Of a stretch of DNA of 36,130 bases, positions 23,982-31,611 are shown piece by piece. The position numbers and the translations under genes were made by a program. A model generated the notes under the pieces. That model saw only the letters and a list, made by a program, of their open reading frames with translations, made no database searches and had not been told where the DNA came from. The DNA is from Acidimicrobiaceae bacterium (GTDB lineage: Bacteria; Actinomycetota; Acidimicrobiia; Acidimicrobiales; RAAP-2). Numbering within the stretch: the first letter of the stretch is position 1; each line of letters begins with the position of its first letter. The DNA lies in assembly GCA_003141095.1 (NCBI GenBank), contig PLKM01000014.1:1-36130 (forward strand), read 5' to 3'.

Positions 23982-24313
23982 GCGTTCCTTCCCGGGTTAT
24001 TCGTCAAAGCGCGTCGGGCGCCTTGGTTCGCCCTTGCGGGCTGGGGTGGCTTATTGAGCCGCAGGGCGAACGTCCGAGCACGTTGGGGTGGGGTAGTTGG
24101 CGAAGTGGGCTCCGCGGGTGCAGAGATTGAGGAACCACGGCTAGTCCACGTTCGCCATTGACTCGATGAAGTTCTGCGAGCACCCGCAGAACCTGATGTC
24201 GAGTTCGCGACCGCCCTGAAGCGAGTTGTTGCGGATCGACTTGCTTGGTGCAATCGCTCAGTGGACTTGGATGACCCCTGTTGGATAGGTTGAGAAGGAG
24301 AGAGAGGTTTGCC
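23982..24313. other. Gap between the twin genes, with a hairpin
   Basis: No gene I can support. A perfect 8-base stem GTTCTGCG/CGCAGAAC sits at 24171-24178 and 24185-24192 with a 6-base loop. A short plus-strand frame around it (VLRAPAEPDVEFATALKRVV) looks protein-like but has no start, so the stretch may be the remains of a third gene. The last 30 bases, with GAGAGAGGTTTGCC before the ATG, resemble the leader of copy 1. Confidence 0.4.
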
Positions 24314-24736
24314 ATGAGTGAATCAATGAATGGTTTGGTGGCGGTGGCGATCATGCGCGATGAGGCGCGAGTGTGGGCCACGGGCGTCGAGCGGGGCACG
24401 AAGCCCGAAAGCGTCCACGCGCCGAGTGAGAAGGCACGTCACCATCATGTTCGCGAGGCCCAACACCACCACGGGCACGACACCGACCACCAAAGCTCGA
24501 TCTTCTACGAATCGATCACCGAAGCAGTCGGCCCGGCGTCGGCGATTCTGTTGATCGGCCACGGCAAGGGCAAGGCCAACGAGATGCTGCACCTCACGCA
24601 GTACTGGGAGCGCAAGCACCCCGACATCGCCCAGAAGGTCGTCGGTGCGATCGACAGCGACCTCGAAGCTCTTTCCCCGGACCAGGTGCTGGCGTTGGTT
24701 CGTAGCTGGTTCGACCAGTACGAAGAGATCGTCTGA
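24314..24736 (+). CDS. eRF1/Pelota-like small protein, copy 2
   Basis: A 140-residue paralogue of the preceding protein with the same length, start (MNGLVAVAIMRDEARVWATGVE), His-rich middle (KARHHHVREAQHHHGHDTDH) and GHGKGKANEMLHL core. It differs mainly in residues 1-65 and in the last ten (VRSWFDQYEEIV). The His clusters could bind metal. Leader GAAGGAGAGAGAGG gives a good ribosome-binding site; an in-frame ATG eleven codons earlier is less likely. Just after its stop, GAGTTCGTCTGA (24744-24755) repeats the kind of 3' end seen in copy 1, as if a tail of another copy were left behind. Function unknown. Confidence 0.75.
   Translation: MSESMNGLVAVAIMRDEARVWATGVERGTKPESVHAPSEKARHHHVREAQHHHGHDTDHQSSIFYESITEAVGPASAILLIGHGKGKANEMLHLTQYWERKHPDIAQKVVGAIDSDLEALSPDQVLALVRSWFDQYEEIV
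24512..24693 (+). repeat. Near-identical 182-base block, copy 2
   Basis: Partner of 23757-23938; the two differences are a G/C change in the GHGKGK codons and an A/C change next to the CTCTTTCC sequence. Confidence 0.9.
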
Positions 24737-24974
24737 TAGCAGGAGTTCGTCTGATCCCTCTTCGTGAGTTGACGGCTAGCTGACTGGTGCGCCAACGTCA
24801 GAGGGACCGTCACACGCAGCAAGGCCCTCGCGCCCGTGGGCATGCCCGTCGCGGTGTCCGCCATGCACCATTGATCGAGGGACTGCCTTGTTCTTGCGGT
24901 CTTCGACACCGTGGTCCAAGAAATCCGGACGACCGGCTATAGGTAGTTCAACGTCCGGCTCGGTGACGAGGGAC

Positions 24975-25931
24975 TCAGTCCGGTGGGAAGGGGTGCACGA
25001 CTAGGTGGCTCATCAGTTGCGCCAGACTCGCCGTCGCGACGCACACCACGCTGTCCGCGGCGCCGTAGTAGAGGTGCAGGGTGTCGCCGTCATCGCGCAG
25101 TAACCAGCCGCAGGGAAAGACGACGTCGGATACGTCACCCGACTGCTCGTAGGGCGCCTGAGGACCGAAGATCCACTCGTTTCCCCTCGCGAGGACCTTG
25201 GAGGGGTCGTCGCGATCGAGCAACGCCAATCCGAGGCGATAAATCGACCCCGAGGCGGTCACCCGCACGCCGTGGTAACAGATCAGCCAGCCCTCTTTCG
25301 TGAGCAGGGGCGGGGGACCGAGTCCGACCTTGTTGGCATCCCACCAGCCGCCGCGCCGCGCCGGGAGCAACACGCGCGCGTCGCCCCAGTAGTGCAGGTC
25401 GGGACTGAACGATAACCAAATGTGAGCGCCCAAGCCCGACGCCGCGGGAACCGGACGGTGAAGGAGGGCCCAACGGCCATCGAAGGTTGTAGGAAAGAGC
25501 GCGGCATCCTTGTCCTCAGGCGGCTGGAGGACACCGCAGCGCTCCCACTGAACGAAGTCACGGGTCTTGGCCAGGCACACGAGCGGACCGTACGCCGAGT
25601 AACCGACGTAGACGACGTAGTACTCGTCACCGATGCGGGTTATCCTCGGGTCCTCGATCCCCCAGCACTCCTCCGGGTGATCCGGGTCGGGTTCCAATCC
25701 CCTGGTCGGGTCGATCTGCCAACCGGTCAGCCCGTCGTCGCTCATCGCCACGGCCAAGGAGGAGAGGCCGGTGCGGTGCTCGACCCGCAGCAGCAGGAGC
25801 GTGCGGCCTTCGAACTCGGTAGCCCCGGGGTTGAACACCGCGTTCACCATCTTGGGAAAGTCGGCGGCGCTGAGAATTGGATTTCCCTCGAAGCGCTGGA
25901 ACAACTCGCGTGCATCGGTTTGCGGACTCAT
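24975..25931 (-). CDS. GH130 glycoside phosphorylase/hydrolase, first copy
   Basis: A 318-residue five-bladed beta-propeller enzyme of family GH130, which mostly phosphorolyses or hydrolyses beta-mannosides. Landmarks: FEGNPILSAADFP at the start, AVFNPGATEFEGRTLLLLRVEHRTG, then WGIEDPRITRI with the catalytic Asp94, YVVYVGYSAYGP, KDAALFPTTFDGRWALLHRP, GAHIWLSFSPDLHYWGD, GPPPLLTKEGWLICYHG and DVVFPCGWLL. The phosphate-binding basic residues cannot be judged securely, so phosphorylase versus hydrolase stays open. No signal peptide; cytosolic. The ATG at 25931 has GAGGGAT upstream. Divergent from the second GH130 gene with 114 bases between them. Confidence 0.88.
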   Translation of the reverse strand: MSPQTDARELFQRFEGNPILSAADFPKMVNAVFNPGATEFEGRTLLLLRVEHRTGLSSLAVAMSDDGLTGWQIDPTRGLEPDPDHPEECWGIEDPRITRIGDEYYVVYVGYSAYGPLVCLAKTRDFVQWERCGVLQPPEDKDAALFPTTFDGRWALLHRPVPAASGLGAHIWLSFSPDLHYWGDARVLLPARRGGWWDANKVGLGPPPLLTKEGWLICYHGVRVTASGSIYRLGLALLDRDDPSKVLARGNEWIFGPQAPYEQSGDVSDVVFPCGWLLRDDGDTLHLYYGAADSVVCVATASLAQLMSHLVVHPFPPD

Positions 25932-26045
25932 TGGTATCCCTCACTAGAAACTGCTTCACTCCTACACTTTGTCTACTCGTGCGCGTGGATGTGGGCTAGG
26001 GTCTTTCGTCCGTACGCGAAGGTTGGGGAGGATACAAGTCAGATC

Positions 26046-27044
26046 ATGGTGATGGTTCCCTATGACGCGCCCCGCGCCAGACGACTGCACGACCGACCGA
26101 TCGTCGAAGCGGGATCGGTGCCGGGTTACGGCGCGGTCTTCAACGCCGGGCTGCTGTACCACGACGGCACGTACCATCTCTTCGCTCGGGGCGTGCGCGA
26201 CGGTTACCGTCGCAACGAAGGATCGGGGCCGCGGTTCCTTGACTACATCTCGGACGTCTTGGTGCTGACGTCCAGCGACGGCATCTCCTACGAGTTCCAG
26301 TACGTTCTCGCACCCGCCGGCGCGTCGGGGGTGCACTGCTTCGAGGACCCACGAGTGCAGCGGGTGCAGAGTACTGACGGGGAGCGCATCGTCATGACCT
26401 ACACCTCGCTCCCGCCGCTCGAGAGCGGCCGGCCCTGGCGCATCGGCGCCCACTTACTGTCCTGGGACGGGGCCAGGTTCCATCTCGATGAGGAGACCGG
26501 CAGTCTTCTCGGGCCCCACGACGTGGCGAACAAGGACGCCATCGTCTTCACCCTCGCCGATCAGCGCGTGGCGATGATCCATCGCATCCACCCCGATATG
26601 CAATTGGCGATCTTTGACGATCTCGATCATCTGTGGCACGCTGGCCCGGACTACTGGGACACCTATATGACCGACCTCGACGCGCACACGCTGATCCGAC
26701 CGACGCCCGGAGCCCTCGGCATCGGTGCGGGGGCACCTCCGGTGGAGACGGACGCGGGGTTTCTGCTGTTCTTCCACGAGCGCCGCGCCGACGGCGCCTA
26801 CACCGTGAACCTGGCATTGTTGGACAAGGTCACTGGACAGCTGGTGAGCCGGCTTGATGAGCCACTTCTCGTGCCCGAACTCGATTGGGAGCGTCGGGGT
26901 GACATGGAGAACGTCGTGTTCGTCCAGGGCGCTCACCGTGACGGCGACATCGTGTACCTCACGTACGGGGCCGCCGATCGCTGCATCGGCGTCGCGACCG
27001 CGCAGATTGGTCACTTGCTCGACGCGCTGCTCGCCGCCGCCTGA
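26046..27044 (+). CDS. GH130 glycoside phosphorylase/hydrolase, second copy
   Basis: A 332-residue GH130 protein clearly different from its neighbour and so probably of another subfamily. VFNAGLLYHDGTYHLFARG, YISDVLVLTSSDGISYEF, VHCFEDPRVQRV with the catalytic Asp101, VANKDAIVFTLADQRVAMIHRI, GAGAPPVETDAGFLLFFHE and NVVFVQGAHRDGDIVYLTYGAAD mark the propeller blades. The frame is open for 600 bases upstream, but GGGGAGG at 26025-26031 and the family N terminus support ATG 26046 (ATG 26052 is an alternative). Its 3' end overlaps the end of the convergent toroid gene by 34 bases. Likely acts on a mannose-containing glycan in the cytosol. Confidence 0.87.
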   Translation: MVMVPYDAPRARRLHDRPIVEAGSVPGYGAVFNAGLLYHDGTYHLFARGVRDGYRRNEGSGPRFLDYISDVLVLTSSDGISYEFQYVLAPAGASGVHCFEDPRVQRVQSTDGERIVMTYTSLPPLESGRPWRIGAHLLSWDGARFHLDEETGSLLGPHDVANKDAIVFTLADQRVAMIHRIHPDMQLAIFDDLDHLWHAGPDYWDTYMTDLDAHTLIRPTPGALGIGAGAPPVETDAGFLLFFHERRADGAYTVNLALLDKVTGQLVSRLDEPLLVPELDWERRGDMENVVFVQGAHRDGDIVYLTYGAADRCIGVATAQIGHLLDALLAAA

Positions 27045-28054
27045 GACGTCACTTCGCGCAACCGGAGCATCGTGCCAACGAAAGCCAAGCTCGATTCCGC
27101 CCCCTCGTTGCGGTTCACGCCGGTAGCTTCCAGCCCGTCGAAGCCGCCACCGGTAACGGGGTCGAAGACCGCGACGCCGACGTCGTTGTCGCCTAGGAAC
27201 CACGCCGCCGCACGTTGCACGACCTGCGCCCAGCGAAGGTCGTGCGTATAGGCGAAGGCCCTCGCGCAGGCGTCCGCCATGGCCCATGCTTCGATGGGCT
27301 GCTGATCGAACATCGGAGGTGACGCCGACGCGTCGCCGCCGCTGACGGGCGTGAAACTGAAGTGACCGTCGAGCGTCTCTCGCTCGACGAGCCAGCGCAA
27401 CTGGTGCAGGGCATCCGCTGCCCGAGGCTGATCCCCCATCACGATCGCGACCGAGAGGGATGCTTCGGGGAGTAGCGCGTTGGCGTAACTCAGTCGGGAC
27501 TCGGGCCACGGCCACGAGTCGTTCGCCCCGGTCAGGTTCAGCCGGAGCGAGGCTTCAACCATCAAATGGCGCGCGCCAGCGTTCGCGGGCTTGGCAGACA
27601 CCAACTCGACGGCTCCCAAGGCGGCGTAGGCAACGGCGCGAAGGTGGTGCGAACGAAAGGAAGAAGCGTCATCGAAGAGAGCGAGTGCGCGCTCTCTCAG
27701 GTCTGTCCACGGGGCCCAAGCGACGGCGGTCCCGAGGCCGAACAGGGCGCGGCCCGTGGCATCGTCGCTCGGGCCATCGTCGGTCCAAGCACCGTCGCCG
27801 CTCTGACGTAGGCGGAATCCGGCGCCATCAAGATGGGCACGCTCGAGGAACCCCAGGGCAACGTCGGCCAATCGCAACGCGTCGGGGTCGCTCGACAGCC
27901 GAGACGCCAGAGCGAGCAGACGTCCGGCGTCGTCGGTGCAGTAGCCGTTCTCGCGCCGGGGACGACCCAATCGGACGTGCTCGAATATCCCATTGGAGTC
28001 CGTCAGCTCGGCGACGTAGCGCAGACTGGGCGGAGGTGCAGTGGACCCGATCAC
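27011..28054 (-). CDS. Alpha/alpha-toroid protein of GH130-GT4 clusters
   Basis: A 347-residue soluble protein. The opening LRYVAELTDSNGIFEHVRLGRPRRENGYCTDDAGRLLALA and the later DDATGRALFGLGTAVAW match a family I remember beside GH130 and GT4 genes in many bacteria (TDDTGIxQHxxxxxPxxxxGYCxDDNARAL, then DSHGRALWALG). The repeated helical pairs suggest a six-hairpin glycosidase-like toroid. It has no assigned reaction. Conserved acidic residues (TDD, DD) could be catalytic. It is translationally coupled to the upstream GT4 gene (ATGA overlap) and convergent with the second GH130 gene. The C terminus is Ala/Ser-rich and may be disordered. Confidence 0.7.
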   Translation of the reverse strand: MIGSTAPPPSLRYVAELTDSNGIFEHVRLGRPRRENGYCTDDAGRLLALASRLSSDPDALRLADVALGFLERAHLDGAGFRLRQSGDGAWTDDGPSDDATGRALFGLGTAVAWAPWTDLRERALALFDDASSFRSHHLRAVAYAALGAVELVSAKPANAGARHLMVEASLRLNLTGANDSWPWPESRLSYANALLPEASLSVAIVMGDQPRAADALHQLRWLVERETLDGHFSFTPVSGGDASASPPMFDQQPIEAWAMADACARAFAYTHDLRWAQVVQRAAAWFLGDNDVGVAVFDPVTGGGFDGLEATGVNRNEGAESSLAFVGTMLRLREVTSQAAASSASSK

Positions 28055-29259
28055 GCCACTTCTCGGCGCGACACGATCTCAGAGATCAAGGATCGATAGG
28101 TCGCTCCAACGGTCGGCCACAGCAGGGCGGTCGCCTCACGACGCGCGCATGCCTTCATTGTCTCGGCGAGGCCGGGCTCGTACAGCACCCGTTTGAGGGC
28201 GTCGCTCATGGCGAGCACGTCACCCTGGGGCACCAGGAGGCCGGCCCCTCGGGAAAGCAACTCTTGGGCGTGCGGGAACTTCGTCGCCACGACCGGCTGC
28301 CCCGATGCCAGAGCCTCGACGAGGACGCCTGAACTCTCCTGATCGAGTGAGTCGTAGGGCAGCAAGACCACGTCCGCACTCCGCACCAGAGCGCGCAGCG
28401 ACTCCCAATCGCGGTACCCGTCATCGAACTGCACCTTCTCAGCAATGCCCAGGTCCCGGCACTGCTGCTGCAGTCGGTGGCGGTAGCGCTCGCCCTCGGC
28501 GGCGAGGACCTTCGGGTGGGTGCGCCCGGCGATGATGTACGTCGGTGGCGAGGAATGATGCTGCAGGAGTGCGATGGCGGATATCGCGTGCTCGATTCCC
28601 TTCCCCGGGCCGAGCAGTCCCCACGTGAGGACGCGAGGGTGTTCCACGTCGGCTTGTGTCGATCCGTTGAAGTTCGCGGCTGCGCCGTGGGGCACTATCG
28701 CAATCTGAGCGGGATCCGCGTCGTAAATCGAAATCAGGCGGCGACGCGCGTCATTGCTCTGCACGACAATCGCCGCCGCGGCCGCTACCAGCCGATCGAG
28801 AATGACTCGCTGGTGCGACGTCGGGTGTGACAGGACCGTGTGCAGCACCACGATGAGGGGCTTACGCACACCGTCAACCAACTTCAGGACGTCCTGACCG
28901 TCCAACCCACCGAAGAGCCCGAACTCGTGTTGAAGCACGACAACGTCCGATGATTCGATGGCCGCGAGCGAGCGCGACAGCGAATCACGATCGCCGGCGA
29001 TCCATTGGGCGACCACCTCGTTGTGTGTTTCGACCTCGGGCTGATCGAGCACCCTGACGATTATGACTCGCCAGTGCGAGCGGGGAGGGGCGATCGCGGC
29101 CGATAGATTGCTCGTAAAGGTGGCCAAGCCGCAGGCGGTTGGCGGGTAGGTGCCAACCATTGCCACCGTTCGCGGGTGTTCGATGGCCCGGCTTCCAACG
29201 CGTGGACTCGAACCCGTCGACCTGAGTGCCGACACCTTCTCGGTTACTTCGATACTCAC
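28051..29259 (-). CDS. GT4-family glycosyltransferase
   Basis: A 402-residue GT-B-fold glycosyltransferase. N-terminal acceptor domain: MVGTYPPTACGLATFTSNLSAAI (33-55), VVVLQHEFGLFGG and LHTVLSHPTSHQRVI. C-terminal nucleotide-sugar domain: LTWGLLGPGKGIEHAISAI, YIIAGRTHPKVL and VLLPYDSLDQESSGVLVEALASGQPVVATKFPHA, the GT4 donor-binding segment (the first Glu of the common EX7E pattern is replaced, the second is kept). The start is GTG. It is cytosolic and likely transfers a hexose, perhaps mannose from GDP-mannose given the GH130 neighbours. The acceptor is unknown; a soluble oligosaccharide later trimmed by the GH130 enzymes is one possibility. Confidence 0.87.
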   Translation of the reverse strand: MSIEVTEKVSALRSTGSSPRVGSRAIEHPRTVAMVGTYPPTACGLATFTSNLSAAIAPPRSHWRVIIVRVLDQPEVETHNEVVAQWIAGDRDSLSRSLAAIESSDVVVLQHEFGLFGGLDGQDVLKLVDGVRKPLIVVLHTVLSHPTSHQRVILDRLVAAAAAIVVQSNDARRRLISIYDADPAQIAIVPHGAAANFNGSTQADVEHPRVLTWGLLGPGKGIEHAISAIALLQHHSSPPTYIIAGRTHPKVLAAEGERYRHRLQQQCRDLGIAEKVQFDDGYRDWESLRALVRSADVVLLPYDSLDQESSGVLVEALASGQPVVATKFPHAQELLSRGAGLLVPQGDVLAMSDALKRVLYEPGLAETMKACARREATALLWPTVGATYRSLISEIVSRREVA

Positions 29260-29581
29260 GTACTCACGCTAGTGCTGGATGGGCTCCCTGTATAGAGTCG
29301 AAGGTCACGCTCCTTCCAGGCCCGCACCGTGGCGAGCTCGATCATGTAACTTTCCATAGTCTGCCTGGTAATACGGTGACAGACGGAGTGCTAGCGTCAC
29401 GCTTTTTGAACTGCTGACGGCGGCTCGATCAGGTTCTCGCGGGCACTCTGCTCTCGTGTCCACTGGGTCTCGACTCATCGCAAGTCAGTCGAGACTCATT
29501 TGACGCGGCGCCGAAACGGGTTTAAGACTGTGGCGTCCGCCAGCGAGTGCCGACGCTTCCATAAGACAAGGATGGTTCGAC
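29260..29581. promoter_or_regulatory. Upstream region of the acyl-CoA synthetase gene, with a strong dyad
   Basis: Between divergent genes. A perfect 9-base inverted repeat GTCTCGACT/AGTCGAGAC lies at 29467-29475 and 29487-29495, centred about 100 bases before the GTG of the synthetase, and could be a TetR-type operator. AAGGATGG at 29567-29574 is the ribosome-binding site. No gene seen in the rest. Confidence 0.4.
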
Positions 29582-31282
29582 GTGACTTCAGCGACTGAAG
29601 AGTTCCGCAGCGCCCGCGATTTTCTATTGGCGAACCGGGCTGACTACGACACCGCGTACGAGAAGTTCGTCTGGCCCCGACCTGCAGAGTTCAACTTCGC
29701 CATTGACTGGTTCGACGCTGCGCTCACCGCCGAGCACCCCGAGCGCGTGGCCCTGCGCATCATCGAGGCCGACGGCGCCGACGCGTCGTACACGTACGCT
29801 CAACTGTCGACTCGATCGAACGAGCTTGCGAACTGGCTGCGCGCCCTGGGTGTTGGCCGCGGCACTCGCGTGCTGGTACTGCTTGGCAATCAGGTTGAGC
29901 TATGGGAGACGTTCCTCGCGGTGATGAAGCTCGGCGCGGTCCTCATACCGGCGACCACGATGCTGACACCGGCTGACCTTCGTGACCGCGTGGACCGGGC
30001 CGGAGCGGCCGCCGTGATCGCACGATCCGACGTCACGACGCACTTCGACGATGTCCCGGGTTCGTTCCTACGCGTCGCGGTCGGCGCCTCTGTTGAAGGC
30101 TGGCATAGGTACGCGGACTCGTGTGAGGGTGCCCCTTCGTTCGTTGCCGATGGACCCACCTTTGCGGATGATCCACTCCTCGTCTACTTCACCTCGGGCA
30201 CCACGGCGCTGCCCAAGATTGTCGAGCACACGCAGACCAGTTATCCGATTGGGCATCTCTCGACGATGTTCTGGATCGGTCTTCAACCCGGTGACGTGCA
30301 CCTCAATGTCTCCAGTCCCGGTTGGGCGAAGCACGCGTGGTCGTGCGTCTTCGCCCCATGGATTGCCGGTGCCACAATCTGCCTCTTCAACTACGAACGC
30401 TTCGACGCGGTCGCGATGCTCGACGTCCTTCGCGACGCTCAAGTGACCACGTTCTGCGCGCCGCCGACGGTATGGCGAACGCTGATTCAGCAGGACCTTG
30501 CCAAGTGGTCATTGTCGCTGCGCGAAGCGTTGAGCGCGGGCGAGCCCCTCAATCCTGAAGTGATCGATCACGTGAGGCGCGAATGGGGATTGATTATTCG
30601 CGACGGGTACGGTCAGACCGAGACCACCCTGCTCGTCGGCAACTCACCGGGTCAGCCCCTGAAGGCCGGTTCCATGGGCCGCCAGCTACCAGGCTTTCGT
30701 ATCGATCTCGTCGATCCCCTCACCGGCGACGTCGCCGACGACGGCGAAATCTGCGTGCGAAGTGACGAGGACCGTCCGGTTGGTCTGATGGTTGGTTATC
30801 AGATGGGATCCGCTTCGAGCGTTGAGTTGAATGAGCGCGCCTTTGAGGGCGGGCGCTACCACACGGGCGACGTTGCGAATCGCGACGCCGACGGCTTCAT
30901 CACGTTCATCGGTCGAACCGATGACGTCTTCAAGTCCAGTGACTATCGAATCAGCCCCTTTGAGTTGGAGAGCATTTTGATCGAGCATCCCGCGGTGGCC
31001 GAGGCCGCGGTTGTGCCGGCACCGGATGAAAGGCGCTTGAGCGTGCCCAAGGCCTACGTGGTGCTCGTCGCCGGGCAAGAGCCGAGCAAGGAGTTGGCTG
31101 GCGAGATCCTTGCCCACTGCCGCGAGAACTCCGCCCCGTACAAGCGAATTCGACGACTTGAATTCGCCGATCTTCCCAAGACAATCAGCGGGAAGATTCG
31201 TCGGGTCGAGTTGCGCAACATTGAACTGGAGCACGGTGAGATTCGACCGGACGGCGAATATCGAGAAGAGGATTTCGCTTAG
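29582..31282 (+). CDS. Acyl-CoA synthetase (AMP-forming, medium-chain type)
   Basis: A 566-residue ANL-superfamily enzyme that activates a carboxylic acid with ATP and loads it on CoA. Motif A3 is YFTSGTTALPKIVEHT, with Ala where most members have Gly; A5 is DGYGQTETTLLVGN, A7 YHTGDVANRDADGFITFIGRTDD, A8 the hinge VFKSSDYRISPFELE and A10 LPKTISGKIRRVELR with the catalytic Lys. The architecture and SPGWAKHAWSCVFAPW segment resemble medium-chain/benzoate-type synthetases (ACSM-like). Starts GTG. It stands alone between divergent and convergent genes. Substrate not readable; medium-chain or aromatic acids are plausible. Confidence 0.88.
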   Translation: MTSATEEFRSARDFLLANRADYDTAYEKFVWPRPAEFNFAIDWFDAALTAEHPERVALRIIEADGADASYTYAQLSTRSNELANWLRALGVGRGTRVLVLLGNQVELWETFLAVMKLGAVLIPATTMLTPADLRDRVDRAGAAAVIARSDVTTHFDDVPGSFLRVAVGASVEGWHRYADSCEGAPSFVADGPTFADDPLLVYFTSGTTALPKIVEHTQTSYPIGHLSTMFWIGLQPGDVHLNVSSPGWAKHAWSCVFAPWIAGATICLFNYERFDAVAMLDVLRDAQVTTFCAPPTVWRTLIQQDLAKWSLSLREALSAGEPLNPEVIDHVRREWGLIIRDGYGQTETTLLVGNSPGQPLKAGSMGRQLPGFRIDLVDPLTGDVADDGEICVRSDEDRPVGLMVGYQMGSASSVELNERAFEGGRYHTGDVANRDADGFITFIGRTDDVFKSSDYRISPFELESILIEHPAVAEAAVVPAPDERRLSVPKAYVVLVAGQEPSKELAGEILAHCRENSAPYKRIRRLEFADLPKTISGKIRRVELRNIELEHGEIRPDGEYREEDFA

Positions 31283-31611
31283 GTAACTCTGTTCACGTGT
31301 GCATGATTCTGCGATGCCGGGTTCGCGTAGGAGCGCTTTCGATGAAGATGGATGCCAATGGTCGGTGTCGTCACCGCCGGATTGGTCAGTGATGAAGCGG
31401 GGGATTTCTGGAGCGACCAGCGCAAAAGTTCAGCGCAGGTTCGAGCCAGGGGCCGGACCCATTGGACCTGTCACCACGCACGGGCTGTGAGAAGAATGTT
31501 GGTGTCGTCGTGTCGAGTCTGACCCGTGCACTGGCTGGGAAGTGCCCTTGAGCCGATCTGTCGATCACGCCGATCGCATGGTTGCAGCGGACGTTGGAAT
31601 CGAAGCGGTAC
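31283..31611. other. Convergent intergenic region, no gene seen
   Basis: Lies between the stop codons of the acyl-CoA synthetase and the beta-propeller gene. No frame with codon bias, no tRNA, no T-tract terminator. Only small GGACC repeats near 31456-31473 stand out. Confidence 0.3.

Noticed and set aside
23982-24313. Possible CRISPR or repeat array between the twin genes
   Set aside because: The repeats are the paralogous coding sequences themselves; there are no regularly spaced short repeats with unique spacers.
25422-26045. Upstream extension of the second GH130 frame
   Set aside because: It runs antisense through the first GH130 gene; a GGGGAGG site and the family N terminus place the start at 26046.
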